23,615 nucleotides of DNA. Source: Candidatus Pelagibacterales bacterium (GTDB lineage: Bacteria > Pseudomonadota > Alphaproteobacteria > Pelagibacterales > Pelagibacteraceae). Under the pieces are notes generated by a model. That model did no database searches and was not told the DNA's origin. It saw only the letters and a list, made by a program, of their open reading frames with translations. The stretch covers positions 1-23,615 of the forward strand of contig VHCC01000003.1 of assembly GCA_016882185.1 (NCBI GenBank). The letters run 5' to 3'. The translations under genes were made by a program, and so were the position numbers. Below, piece by piece: positions 15,519 through 22,683 of this stretch (the stretch's first letter is position 1; every line of letters begins with the position of its first letter).

Positions 15519-16343
15519 TTATATTTTAAGGCTTATGTTATTAATATTTGAAACAGATCCGGTCATTATAATATGTTTATTTTTAGCCCATTCAATTTGA
15601 AGAGTTCCATTTTTAAAATGAATATTAACTTTTTTTTGAGTAAGCCCTAATTTATTTCCGGCTACTGCCGTAGCGCAAGCAGCAGTACCACAAGCTAAAG
15701 TTAATCCCGCACCCCTTTCCCAAACTTTTACTGTTATATTTTTTTTATTCATAACCTCAGCAAAAGTGACATTGCATCTTTGTGGAAAAAATTCATGATG
15801 TTCAATCTGTGGACCAATTTTTTTTAGCAATTCAAATGTTATATTTTTAAAAAAAATAATATGGGGATTTCCAATGCTTAATGTATATCCTGATAAAATT
15901 CCAAAAGTTTTAGTTTTAATTTTAACTTTCGTATGATTCATTTTTTTTGCTAAAGGGATCTTTTGCCAATCAAAATTGGGCACTCCCATATCAACAGATA
16001 CTTCAGTTTTTCCCGTAAGTTTTGCATTTAAAATTCCGCTTTCAGTATTAATTTTTGATTTATTTAATTTTTTTTCATTCATTAAGAAGTAAGAAATGCA
16101 TCTAGAGCCATTTCCGCATGCCCCTGTTTCCCCACCGTCAGAATTATAAAAAGTTATTTTGGCGTTAGTTTTTTTTTCTTTATCTTTATCTATAAGAATA
16201 ACTTGATCACAACCTGGGCCTTGTTTTCTATTTGCAATATTTATGATTTGTTGTTTTGAGATATCAATTCTTTCTTTTCTTCTATCAATGATGATAAAGT
16301 CATTGCCGAGGCCATCCATTTTATAAGCTTGTATTTCGATCAT
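15519..16343 (-). CDS. dapF: Diaminopimelate epimerase
   Basis: DapF interconverts LL- and meso-diaminopimelate in lysine and peptidoglycan synthesis, by a PLP-independent two-cysteine mechanism. Both catalytic cysteines are present: Cys76 in GACGNGSRC and Cys218 in LACGTAAC. The N-terminal MDGLGNDFIIID (9-20), FYNSDGGETGACG (65-77) and SIGNPHIIFF (156-165) segments are also conserved. The length of 274 residues is normal. It starts with ATG at 16343 and diverges from ffh over a 178-base gap. In many alphaproteobacteria a MiaB-like methylthiotransferase gene stands between dapF and ftsY; here they are directly adjacent. The aspartate-semialdehyde dehydrogenase gene of the same lysine pathway lies at the end of this window. 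Confidence 0.95.
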   Translation of the reverse strand: MIEIQAYKMDGLGNDFIIIDRRKERIDISKQQIINIANRKQGPGCDQVILIDKDKEKKTNAKITFYNSDGGETGACGNGSRCISYFLMNEKKLNKSKINTESGILNAKLTGKTEVSVDMGVPNFDWQKIPLAKKMNHTKVKIKTKTFGILSGYTLSIGNPHIIFFKNITFELLKKIGPQIEHHEFFPQRCNVTFAEVMNKKNITVKVWERGAGLTLACGTAACATAVAGNKLGLTQKKVNIHFKNGTLQIEWAKNKHIIMTGSVSNINNISLKI

Positions 16344-16380
16344 CTGTTTTGCTGTTGTATCTTACAAATATTCTCAATTA

Positions 16381-16407
16381 TTGACTTTTAAAATAGTAAA
16401 ATATACT
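16381..16407 (+). promoter_or_regulatory. Probable promoter of the ffh-rpsP operon
   Basis: TTGACT (16381-16386) is a near-consensus -35 box and TATACT (16402-16407) a near-consensus -10 box, but the spacing is only 15 bases (TACTTT at 16404-16409 would give 17). Transcription would start near 16414, just before the first hairpin of the ffh leader, which supports the assignment. Confidence 0.45.
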
Positions 16408-16413
16408 TTTAAT

Positions 16414-16521
16414 AAAATTTTCCACAAAAATAAGCAGGTTTTGTGGTGTCCTTCTAATGAAGGAGATCAACACTAGTCAGCGATATTCGCCCACTAGTGC
16501 GATTGCTGCTGGAGAAAAAAA
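16414..16521 (+). ncRNA. Structured leader RNA of ffh (three hairpins)
   Basis: The 5' region of ffh folds by eye into three consecutive hairpins. P1 is CCACAAAA (16422-16429) with TTTTGTGG (16439-16446), 8 bp, nine-base loop. P2 is TCCTTC (16449-16454) with GAAGGA (16459-16464), 6 bp, loop TAAT. P3 is CACTAGT (16471-16477) with ACTAGTG (16493-16499), 7 bp, capped through a 2x2 internal loop by GCGA (16480-16483) with TCGC (16487-16490) and a three-base loop. The segment is visibly richer in G and C than other gaps. It ends in CTGCTGGAG and the ffh ATG, so it contains the ribosome-binding site. The P1 loop AGCAG can pair with CTGCT beside that site. A translational leader is likely. I have an unverified memory of a marine alphaproteobacterial candidate RNA named after ffh. 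It lacks the SRP RNA core motif. Confidence 0.65.
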
Positions 16522-17883
16522 ATGTTTGAAAATTTAACAAGTAAAATTGAATCTGCTTTTTCTTTTTTTAGTAAAAGCACTCAATTAGATGAAAAACAAG
16601 TCGATGAAGGATTAAGAAAAATTCGTCAGGCTCTTCTTGAGTCCGATGTAGCTCTTTCTGTTGCTAAAGAATTTATTGCAAATGTTAAGCCCAAAGCTAT
16701 TGGGCAGGAAGTTCTTAAATCTATAACTCCAGGACAATTGCTTGTTAAAATTGTATATGATGAACTTGTTAAAATTTTAGGTAGTGAAAAATCAGAGATT
16801 AATCTCAATACAGTTCCGCCAGCAAAAATATTAGTAGTAGGTTTACAGGGTTCTGGAAAAACAACAACTTCAGCAAAAATTGCAAAATTTATTGAAAAGA
16901 ATTTTAATAAAAAAGTAATGTTATCAAGCTTAGACGTTTATCGTCCTGCAGCTCAAAAACAATTAGAGTTACTTGGTAGTCAAAATAATATTCAAACTAT
17001 TCCAATTATAGAAGGACAACTCCCTACAGAAATTACGCAAAGAACTTTAGCAGCTGCATCTCTATCGGGTTCAGATGTCATTATCTTTGATACTGCAGGA
17101 CGCACGCAAATTGATAGTGTCATGATGAGTGAATTAAATAATCTTAAAAATATAATTAAGCCCATCGAAACTTTTCTAGTAGCTGACTCTTTAACAGGAC
17201 AAGATGCCGTAAATATAGCAAGTGAATTTAAAAAAACAGTAGATTTGACTGGAATAATATTAACAAGAATAGATGGAGATGGAAAAGGTGGGGCCGCTCT
17301 TAGTATGAAGTCGGTTGCAAATTGTCCTATTAAATTTTTAGGGGTTGGTGAAAAAATAGATGATTTTGAAATATTTCATCCAGAAAGAATTGCAAATAGA
17401 ATTTTAGGAATGGGAGATGTGGTATCTCTTGTTGAAAAAGTATCTGAAAATCTAAAAAAAGAGGAAGTTGAAGAGTTAGAAGAGAATTTTAAAAAAGGAC
17501 AATTTACTTTTAATGATTATTTAAAACAGATTAGACAAATGAAAAAAATTGGTGGTATGGGAAAAGTTTTAGGAATGATCCCTGGTATTTCAAAAATTAA
17601 AAAACAGATCGATGAGGCTAATATTGATGAGGGACTTATTGGGAAGCAAGAAGCAATTATTTTATCAATGACTCCTAAAGAAAGAGATAATCCAAAGATT
17701 ATTGATGGATCAAGAAAAAAAAGAATAGCGAATGGTTCAGGTACTGACATCGCTTTTGTAAACAAGCTTCTAAAACAACATAAAATGATGACAGGAATGA
17801 TGAAAAGAATGTCTCAAGGTGGCGGAAGAAATTTTGGTGGTTTAGATGGAATACCTCCAGAGTTATTTAATAATCTAAAATAG
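16522..17883 (+). CDS. ffh: Signal recognition particle protein Ffh
   Basis: Ffh is the SRP54-type GTPase that, with 4.5S RNA, binds signal sequences leaving the ribosome and hands them to FtsY. The N domain (1-95) has the ALLESDV motif at 37-43. The G domain carries GLQGSGKTTT at 107-116, DVYRPAAQKQL near 138-148, FDTAGRT near 190-196 and TRIDGDGKGG near 249-258. The methionine-rich M domain (about 325-453) includes SRKKRIANGSG, the RNA-binding helix-turn, and VNKLLKQHKMMTGMMKRM. The 453 residues are normal. A GGAG site at 16511-16514 precedes the ATG. It is the first gene of the rpsP-trmD-rplS-leu run, with rpsP 10 bases downstream. Confidence 0.96.
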   Translation: MFENLTSKIESAFSFFSKSTQLDEKQVDEGLRKIRQALLESDVALSVAKEFIANVKPKAIGQEVLKSITPGQLLVKIVYDELVKILGSEKSEINLNTVPPAKILVVGLQGSGKTTTSAKIAKFIEKNFNKKVMLSSLDVYRPAAQKQLELLGSQNNIQTIPIIEGQLPTEITQRTLAAASLSGSDVIIFDTAGRTQIDSVMMSELNNLKNIIKPIETFLVADSLTGQDAVNIASEFKKTVDLTGIILTRIDGDGKGGAALSMKSVANCPIKFLGVGEKIDDFEIFHPERIANRILGMGDVVSLVEKVSENLKKEEVEELEENFKKGQFTFNDYLKQIRQMKKIGGMGKVLGMIPGISKIKKQIDEANIDEGLIGKQEAIILSMTPKERDNPKIIDGSRKKRIANGSGTDIAFVNKLLKQHKMMTGMMKRMSQGGGRNFGGLDGIPPELFNNLK

Positions 17884-17893
17884 AAAGGAAAAA

Positions 17894-18349
17894 ATGTTAA
17901 AAATAAGACTATCTAGAGGGGGAACTAAAAAAAGACCCTTTTATCAAATCGTAGTTGCAGATTCTAGAAATCCAAGAGATGGAAAATTTATTGAAAAACT
18001 TGGATACTTCAATCCGTTGTTACCAAAAAGTAAACCAGAAAGATTAAGCTTAGAGTCAGAGAGAATAACTCATTGGATTAAAATGGGAGCTAAACCGACT
18101 TTAAGAGTTGCAAAATTTTTAGGTGCAGCAAATCTTGCTCCAGTACCTGAAAAAAGAAATAATCCGATTAAAGGATTGCCTAAAAAGAAAGCACAAGAAA
18201 GATTAAAAGCTGCACAAGCTCCAAAAGAGGCGCCAGCAGCAGCTCCAGCGGCAGAAGCAGCAGCAGCCCCAACAGCTGAGCCAGCTCCTGCAGAAGCTCC
18301 AAAGACTGAAGAAAAAGCACCACAAGCGGAGGCGCCAAAAGCTAACTAA
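17894..18349 (+). CDS. rpsP: 30S ribosomal protein S16 with Ala/Pro/Glu-rich tail
   Basis: S16 is a primary assembly protein of the 30S subunit. The core is at residues 1-82: LKIRLSRGGTKKRPFYQIVV at the N-terminus, then DSRNPRDGKFIEKLGYFNP and IKMGAKPTLRVAKFL. The usual protein is about 80-90 residues; this one has 151. The extra part starts with a basic linker (PIKGLPKKKAQERLKAAQ, about 91-108) and ends in about 45 residues of alanine, proline and glutamate. Its GC-rich Ala and Pro codons make it a local island in the AT-rich gene. Similar tails are known in S16 of several alphaproteobacteria. AAAGGA at 17884-17889 is a clear ribosome-binding site for the ATG at 17894. In many bacteria rimM follows; here trmD follows after 5 bases. 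Confidence 0.95.
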   Translation: MLKIRLSRGGTKKRPFYQIVVADSRNPRDGKFIEKLGYFNPLLPKSKPERLSLESERITHWIKMGAKPTLRVAKFLGAANLAPVPEKRNNPIKGLPKKKAQERLKAAQAPKEAPAAAPAAEAAAAPTAEPAPAEAPKTEEKAPQAEAPKAN

Positions 18350-18354
18350 TTATT

Positions 18355-19041
18355 ATGTGGTCTGCAAAAATATTCACTCTATATCCTGAATTTTTTCCAG
18401 GGATTTTAGATATCGGGCTTTATAAAAGAGCTAGAGAAAATAAAATCTGGTCTCTCGATGTCATCAACATCAGAGACTATGCTTTGGATAAGCACGGAAG
18501 TGTAGATGACACTCCTTTTGGTGGAGGAAGTGGAATGGTGATGCGTGCGGATGTAATAGATAATTGTTTGGATAAAAATACAAAAAATTCTAACAATGAA
18601 CTTATTTATTTAAGTCCTAGAGGCGAATTATTAACCCAAAAAATTGCAAAGCAATTATCAAAAAAAAATGGAGTAGATCTTATTTGTGGACACTTTGAAG
18701 GAATTGATCAGAGAGTTATAGAAGAAAGAAAGATCAGAGAAATAAGCATTGGCGATTTTATTTTATCCGGAGGTGAAACAGCAGCGTTTGTTTTTTTAGA
18801 CTCCATACTTAGATTATTGCCAGGGGTTCTTGGTAATTCTTCCTCTTTAAATGAAGAGAGTTTTGAAAATAATTTATTGGAATATCCTCAATATACAAAA
18901 CCTCAAGAGTGGAAAGGAAGAGCTGTTCCGGAAGTACTTTTATCTGGAAATCATGCTAAAATTAAGGACTGGCGCTTAGCACAATCCGAGGATATAACAC
19001 GTCGCCAGAGACAAGACTTATGGGAAAAATATCATAAATAA
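18355..19041 (+). CDS. trmD: tRNA (guanine-37-N1)-methyltransferase TrmD
   Basis: TrmD methylates G37 next to the anticodon, using S-adenosylmethionine, and prevents +1 frameshifting. It has the SPOUT trefoil-knot fold. Conserved parts are FTLYPEFF (7-14), the DDTPFGGGSGMVM segment (about 51-63), YLSPRGE (about 84-90), LICGHFEGIDQRVIE (about 109-123) and EISIGDFILSGGETAA (about 128-143), which form the cofactor knot, and YPQYTKP-x-EW and VPEVLLSGNHAKIKDWR further on. The length of 228 residues is normal. It sits 5 bases after rpsP and 10 before rplS. No strong ribosome site is visible, so translation may depend on coupling with rpsP. Confidence 0.96.
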   Translation: MWSAKIFTLYPEFFPGILDIGLYKRARENKIWSLDVINIRDYALDKHGSVDDTPFGGGSGMVMRADVIDNCLDKNTKNSNNELIYLSPRGELLTQKIAKQLSKKNGVDLICGHFEGIDQRVIEERKIREISIGDFILSGGETAAFVFLDSILRLLPGVLGNSSSLNEESFENNLLEYPQYTKPQEWKGRAVPEVLLSGNHAKIKDWRLAQSEDITRRQRQDLWEKYHK

Positions 19042-19051
19042 CAAAATTTTA

Positions 19052-19570
19052 ATGCAAATTTCTACAATGAGAATAGACGAATTAGATAAACTTCATATAA
19101 AGAAAATTGGTGAAAAAAAGTTACCAGAATTTTCTCCAGGAGATACTTTAAAAGTAAACGTGAGAATTATTGAAGGAAAAAGACAAAGAATACAAGCTTA
19201 CGAAGGAGTTTGTATTGCTAAAAAAAATCGAGGAATTAACTCTACTTTTACAGTTAGAAAAATTTCTTTTGGAGAGGGTGTTGAAAGATTATTTCCAGTT
19301 CATAGTCCAAACGTGGAGTCTGTTGAAGTTATAAGAAGTGGAAAAGTAAGACGAGCAAAACTTTATTACTTAAGAGAAAGAACAGGTAAATCAGCTAGAA
19401 TTACTGAAAAAATTAGAAAGAAAATAGGTGTAGATATTATTCAACCTTTACCAAAAAAAGAGGCAGTCCAAAATATTGAAGCCCAAGCAGATTTAGCTGC
19501 TGAGCAGGCTCCAAAAAATGTGGAAAAAGCTTCAGCGCCAAAGACAGAAGCTAAGAATAAAAAGAAGTAA
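19052..19570 (+). CDS. rplS: 50S ribosomal protein L19 with charged C-terminal tail
   Basis: L19 sits at the interface of the ribosomal subunits. The core (about 25-125) contains FSPGDTLKVNVRIIEGKRQR, AYEGVCIAKKNRGINSTFTVRK, GVERLFPVHSPNVESVEVIR and the C-terminal RAKLYYLRERTGKSARI. The usual protein is about 115-130 residues; this one has 172, with an extra 45-residue tail that is rich in Ala, Glu and Lys and ends in KNKKK. The start is uncertain: ATG at 19052 was taken, but ATG at 19067 (MRIDELDK) is equally possible, and neither has a Shine-Dalgarno sequence. leuC starts 16 bases after its stop. Confidence 0.94.
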   Translation: MQISTMRIDELDKLHIKKIGEKKLPEFSPGDTLKVNVRIIEGKRQRIQAYEGVCIAKKNRGINSTFTVRKISFGEGVERLFPVHSPNVESVEVIRSGKVRRAKLYYLRERTGKSARITEKIRKKIGVDIIQPLPKKEAVQNIEAQADLAAEQAPKNVEKASAPKTEAKNKKK

Positions 19571-19586
19571 TACTAGTTTTTATTTA

Positions 19587-20987
19587 ATGGCAAAGACACT
19601 TTACGACAAAATATGGGAGAGTCATTTAGTTGATGAACAAAGTGATGGAACATCACTTTTATATATTGATCGACATTTAGTTCATGAAGTTACAAGTCCA
19701 CAAGCATTTGAAGGATTACGTTTATCCAATAGAAAAGTAAAATTACCAGGTTCAACATTAGCTGTTGTTGATCATAATGTTCCAACAACTGACAGATCAA
19801 AAGGAATTGCTGATAAAGAGTCTGCAATTCAAGTTGAGACACTTTCTAAAAATTGCAAAGATTTTGGTATAGAATTTTTTGGTTTAACAGACAAAAGACA
19901 AGGAATTGTTCACGTAATTGGTCCTGAACAAGGATTTACTCAGCCAGGAATGACGATCGTTTGTGGCGATAGCCATACTTCAACACACGGTGCCTTTGGC
20001 GCACTAGCTTTTGGAATTGGAACTTCAGAAGTAGAACATGTGCTTGCAACACAAACTTTGATTCAAAGTAGAGCAAAAAATTTCAAAATTAGCGTTGATG
20101 GAAAATTACCATTAGGAGTTACTGCTAAAGATGTGATCTTATCTATTATTGGAAATATTGGAACAGCTGGTGGGACAGGTTATGTTATTGAATACTGTGG
20201 AGAGGTATTTAGAAATTTTTCTATGGAAGAAAGAATGACCGTTTGCAACATGAGCATTGAAGCAGGCGCTCGAGCAGGACTTGTTGCTCCAGATCAAAAA
20301 ACTTTTAATTATATTAAAGGCAGACCTCTAGCTCCAAAGGGAGAAAATTGGGAAAAAGCTCTCAAATATTGGAGCACTTTATACACTGATAAGGATGCAA
20401 AATTTGACAGAGAACTTTATTTACAAGGAAAAGATATTGAGCCAACGGTTACCTGGGGAACAAGCCCTCAAGACACAGCATCTATTAACGGTAAAGTTCC
20501 TGATCCTAATTTAGAAAAAAATGAGGATAGAAAAAAATCTATACTAAGATCGTTAGATTATATGGGCTTAGAACCTAATACCGCTATCCAAGATATTAAA
20601 ATTGATAAGGTTTTTATAGGCTCTTGTACCAACGGAAGAATTGAGGATTTAAGAGAAGTTGCAAAAATAGTTAAAGGAAAAAAAGTAAACAAAAGTGTTG
20701 ATGCAATTGTTGTTCCAGGTTCTGGACTTGTAAAATTGCAAGCTGAAAAAGAGGGTTTAGATAAAATATTTAAAGATTCAGGATTTGATTGGAGAGAGCC
20801 TGGATGTTCAATGTGTCTTGGCATGAATCCAGACCAATTAAAACCAAAAGAAAGATGCGCTTCGACTTCGAATAGAAATTTTGAAGGAAGACAAGGACGA
20901 GGCGGAAGAACACATTTAGTTAGTCCGGTGATGGCAGCCGCAGCTGCAATTGAGGGTAAATTTGTAGATATTAGAAAAATTATTTAA
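19587..20987 (+). CDS. leuC: 3-isopropylmalate dehydratase large subunit
   Basis: LeuC with LeuD isomerises 2-isopropylmalate to 3-isopropylmalate in leucine synthesis, using a 4Fe-4S cluster of the aconitase type. Visible motifs are YIDRHLVHEVTSPQAFEGL, GDSHTSTHGAFGALAFGIG and the three cluster cysteines in SCTNGR and PGCSMCLGMNPD. The C-terminal SNRNFEGRQG is also conserved. From ATG 19587 (MAKTLYDKIWE) the protein has 466 residues, the normal length. A longer reading from 19518 would add 23 residues lying inside rplS and not resembling LeuC, so it was rejected. The stop overlaps the leuD start by one base. Confidence 0.96.
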   Translation: MAKTLYDKIWESHLVDEQSDGTSLLYIDRHLVHEVTSPQAFEGLRLSNRKVKLPGSTLAVVDHNVPTTDRSKGIADKESAIQVETLSKNCKDFGIEFFGLTDKRQGIVHVIGPEQGFTQPGMTIVCGDSHTSTHGAFGALAFGIGTSEVEHVLATQTLIQSRAKNFKISVDGKLPLGVTAKDVILSIIGNIGTAGGTGYVIEYCGEVFRNFSMEERMTVCNMSIEAGARAGLVAPDQKTFNYIKGRPLAPKGENWEKALKYWSTLYTDKDAKFDRELYLQGKDIEPTVTWGTSPQDTASINGKVPDPNLEKNEDRKKSILRSLDYMGLEPNTAIQDIKIDKVFIGSCTNGRIEDLREVAKIVKGKKVNKSVDAIVVPGSGLVKLQAEKEGLDKIFKDSGFDWREPGCSMCLGMNPDQLKPKERCASTSNRNFEGRQGRGGRTHLVSPVMAAAAAIEGKFVDIRKII

Positions 20988-21589
20988 TGGAAAAATTTAC
21001 AAAACTTAAAAGTATTGCAGCCGATCTTCAAATTTCAAATATTGATACGGACATGATTATTCCAAAACAATTTTTAAAAACGATTAAAAGAACAGGTCTT
21101 GGCTCTGCCTTATTTTATGAAATGCGATATGATGAAAAAGGTAACGAAATTAAAAATTTTATCTTAAATAATGCTCCTTTTAATAAAGCGAAAATTTTAA
21201 TTTCAGGAAAAAATTTTGGCTGCGGTTCATCAAGAGAGCATGCTCCATGGGCATTACTAGATTTTGGTATTCGATGTATTATTGCAGAAAGTTTTGCAGA
21301 TATTTTTTATAATAATTGTTTTAAAAATGGAATTTTGCCAATTATTCTTCCTGAAAACCAAGTGAAGGAATTATCTGAGGCTGCAAAAAAAAATAAAGAA
21401 ATAGAAATAGATTTGATTGATCAAAAAATTCATAAGGGAGATAATAGACCTTTTGATTTTGAAATTGAGTCATTTAGAAAAGAGTGTTTGTTAAATGGTT
21501 ACGATGATATTGCTCTAACTTTAAAAAAAGACTCTAAAATTAATAGTTTTGAGCAAAGAAAAAAAAATCTAACTCCTTGGTTATATTAA
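20987..21589 (+). CDS. leuD: 3-isopropylmalate dehydratase small subunit
   Basis: LeuD is the swivelling-domain subunit that completes the LeuCD isomerase. The 200 residues match the usual length. Conserved sequences include NIDTDMIIPKQFLKTIKRTGL near 18-38, FGCGSSREHAPWAL near 77-90, which binds the substrate, and AESFADIFYNNCFKNGILP near 99-117. It overlaps leuC and leuB by one base each (TAATG at both joints), so the three Leu proteins are probably made in coupled amounts. Confidence 0.96.
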   Translation: MEKFTKLKSIAADLQISNIDTDMIIPKQFLKTIKRTGLGSALFYEMRYDEKGNEIKNFILNNAPFNKAKILISGKNFGCGSSREHAPWALLDFGIRCIIAESFADIFYNNCFKNGILPIILPENQVKELSEAAKKNKEIEIDLIDQKIHKGDNRPFDFEIESFRKECLLNGYDDIALTLKKDSKINSFEQRKKNLTPWLY

Positions 21590-22683
21590 TGAAAAAAAAA
21601 CTTCTTATTCTTGCGGGTGATGGAATAGGACCGGAGGTAATGAATGAGGTTAAAAAAATTATTCTTTGGTTTAATAAAAAAAAATCCGCCGACTTTGAGA
21701 TTACTGAAGAATTAGCAGGAGGAATTTCCTTTGATAAACATGGCGAGCCAATTACTGAAAAAGTAATGAAAATAGCCTTAGAAAGCGATGCAGTTTTGCT
21801 TGGAGCCGTTGGTGGACCAAAATGGGATAAATTAGAATTTTCTAAAAAACCAGAAAGAGCTTTGCTAAGACTTAGAAAGGATTTGGAATTATTTGCAAAT
21901 TTAAGACCTGCAATTTGTTTTAAGGAACTTGCTAATGCATCAACTTTAAAGCCCGAGATTGTTTCTGATTTAGATATTATGATTGTACGTGAACTTACAG
22001 GAGGAATTTATTTTGGTAGTCCAAGAGGAGTTGAAAAATTATCTAATGGTGAAAAAAAAGGAATAAATACACACACTTATACAACAAGTGAAATTCAAAG
22101 AGTTGCCAGAGTTGCTTTTGAACTTGCAAGAAAAAGAAATAATAAAGTTACTTCGTGTGAAAAATCTAACGTCATGGAAGCAGGTTTGTTATGGAGAGAA
22201 GTGGTAGAAGAATTACACAAGAAAGAATTTAAAGATGTAGATCTAAGTCACATGCTGGCGGATAATTGTGCCATGCAATTAGTTAGAAATCCTAAACAAT
22301 TTGACGTGATTGTAACTGATAATTTATTTGGCGATATGCTTTCAGATGAAGCTGGAATGTTAACGGGTTCTCTTGGGATGTTACCCTCAGCCTCATTAAG
22401 TGGCAAAAATAAAGATGGAAAATTTAAATCAATGTATGAACCTTGCCACGGTTCTGCACCTGATATAGCAGGTAAAAATATTGCAAATCCACTTGCATCA
22501 ATATTAAGTTTTTCTATGGCTCTACGTTATTCATTTAATATGGATAAGGACGCTGACATGCTTGATAATGCAGTTAAAGATGTTCTAAGTGATGGACATC
22601 GAACAGCAGATATTATGGAGTCAGGTAAAAATAAAGTTTCAACTTCTCAAATGGGAGATTTGGTAATTACCAAATTAAAATAG
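21589..22683 (+). CDS. leuB: 3-isopropylmalate dehydrogenase
   Basis: LeuB oxidises and decarboxylates 3-isopropylmalate with NAD to give 2-oxoisocaproate, the step before transamination to leucine. It is a 364-residue isocitrate/isopropylmalate dehydrogenase-family protein. Visible motifs are LAGDGIGPEV, LGAVGGPKWD, the substrate arginines in PERALLRLRKDLELFANLRP, VRELTGGIYFG, the catalytic-lysine segment CEKSNVME and the metal site DNLFGDMLSDEAGMLTGSLG, followed by CHGSAPDIAGKNIANP for NAD. The start was set at ATG 21589, overlapping the leuD stop by one base; an upstream TTG at 21577 would add MVIL and is not needed. asd follows with no gap. Confidence 0.96.
   Translation: MKKKLLILAGDGIGPEVMNEVKKIILWFNKKKSADFEITEELAGGISFDKHGEPITEKVMKIALESDAVLLGAVGGPKWDKLEFSKKPERALLRLRKDLELFANLRPAICFKELANASTLKPEIVSDLDIMIVRELTGGIYFGSPRGVEKLSNGEKKGINTHTYTTSEIQRVARVAFELARKRNNKVTSCEKSNVMEAGLLWREVVEELHKKEFKDVDLSHMLADNCAMQLVRNPKQFDVIVTDNLFGDMLSDEAGMLTGSLGMLPSASLSGKNKDGKFKSMYEPCHGSAPDIAGKNIANPLASILSFSMALRYSFNMDKDADMLDNAVKDVLSDGHRTADIMESGKNKVSTSQMGDLVITKLK

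Noticed and set aside
16414..16521. 4.5S SRP RNA (ffs) beside ffh
   Set aside because: The core motif with the GGAA-type loop followed by GAAGCAG is absent on both strands, and the structure is three short hairpins, not one long rod.
17517..17765. Reverse-strand frame in ffh
   Set aside because: It lies opposite the conserved M domain; its hydrophobic look comes from the reverse complement of lysine/aspartate-rich codons.
19518..19586. Longer leuC start overlapping rplS
   Set aside because: The added 23 residues are out-of-frame rplS sequence with no LeuC resemblance; ATG 19587 gives the normal MAKTLYDKIW start.
20558..20824. Reverse-strand frame in leuC
   Set aside because: It lies opposite the conserved iron-sulfur cysteine region and has no independent support.
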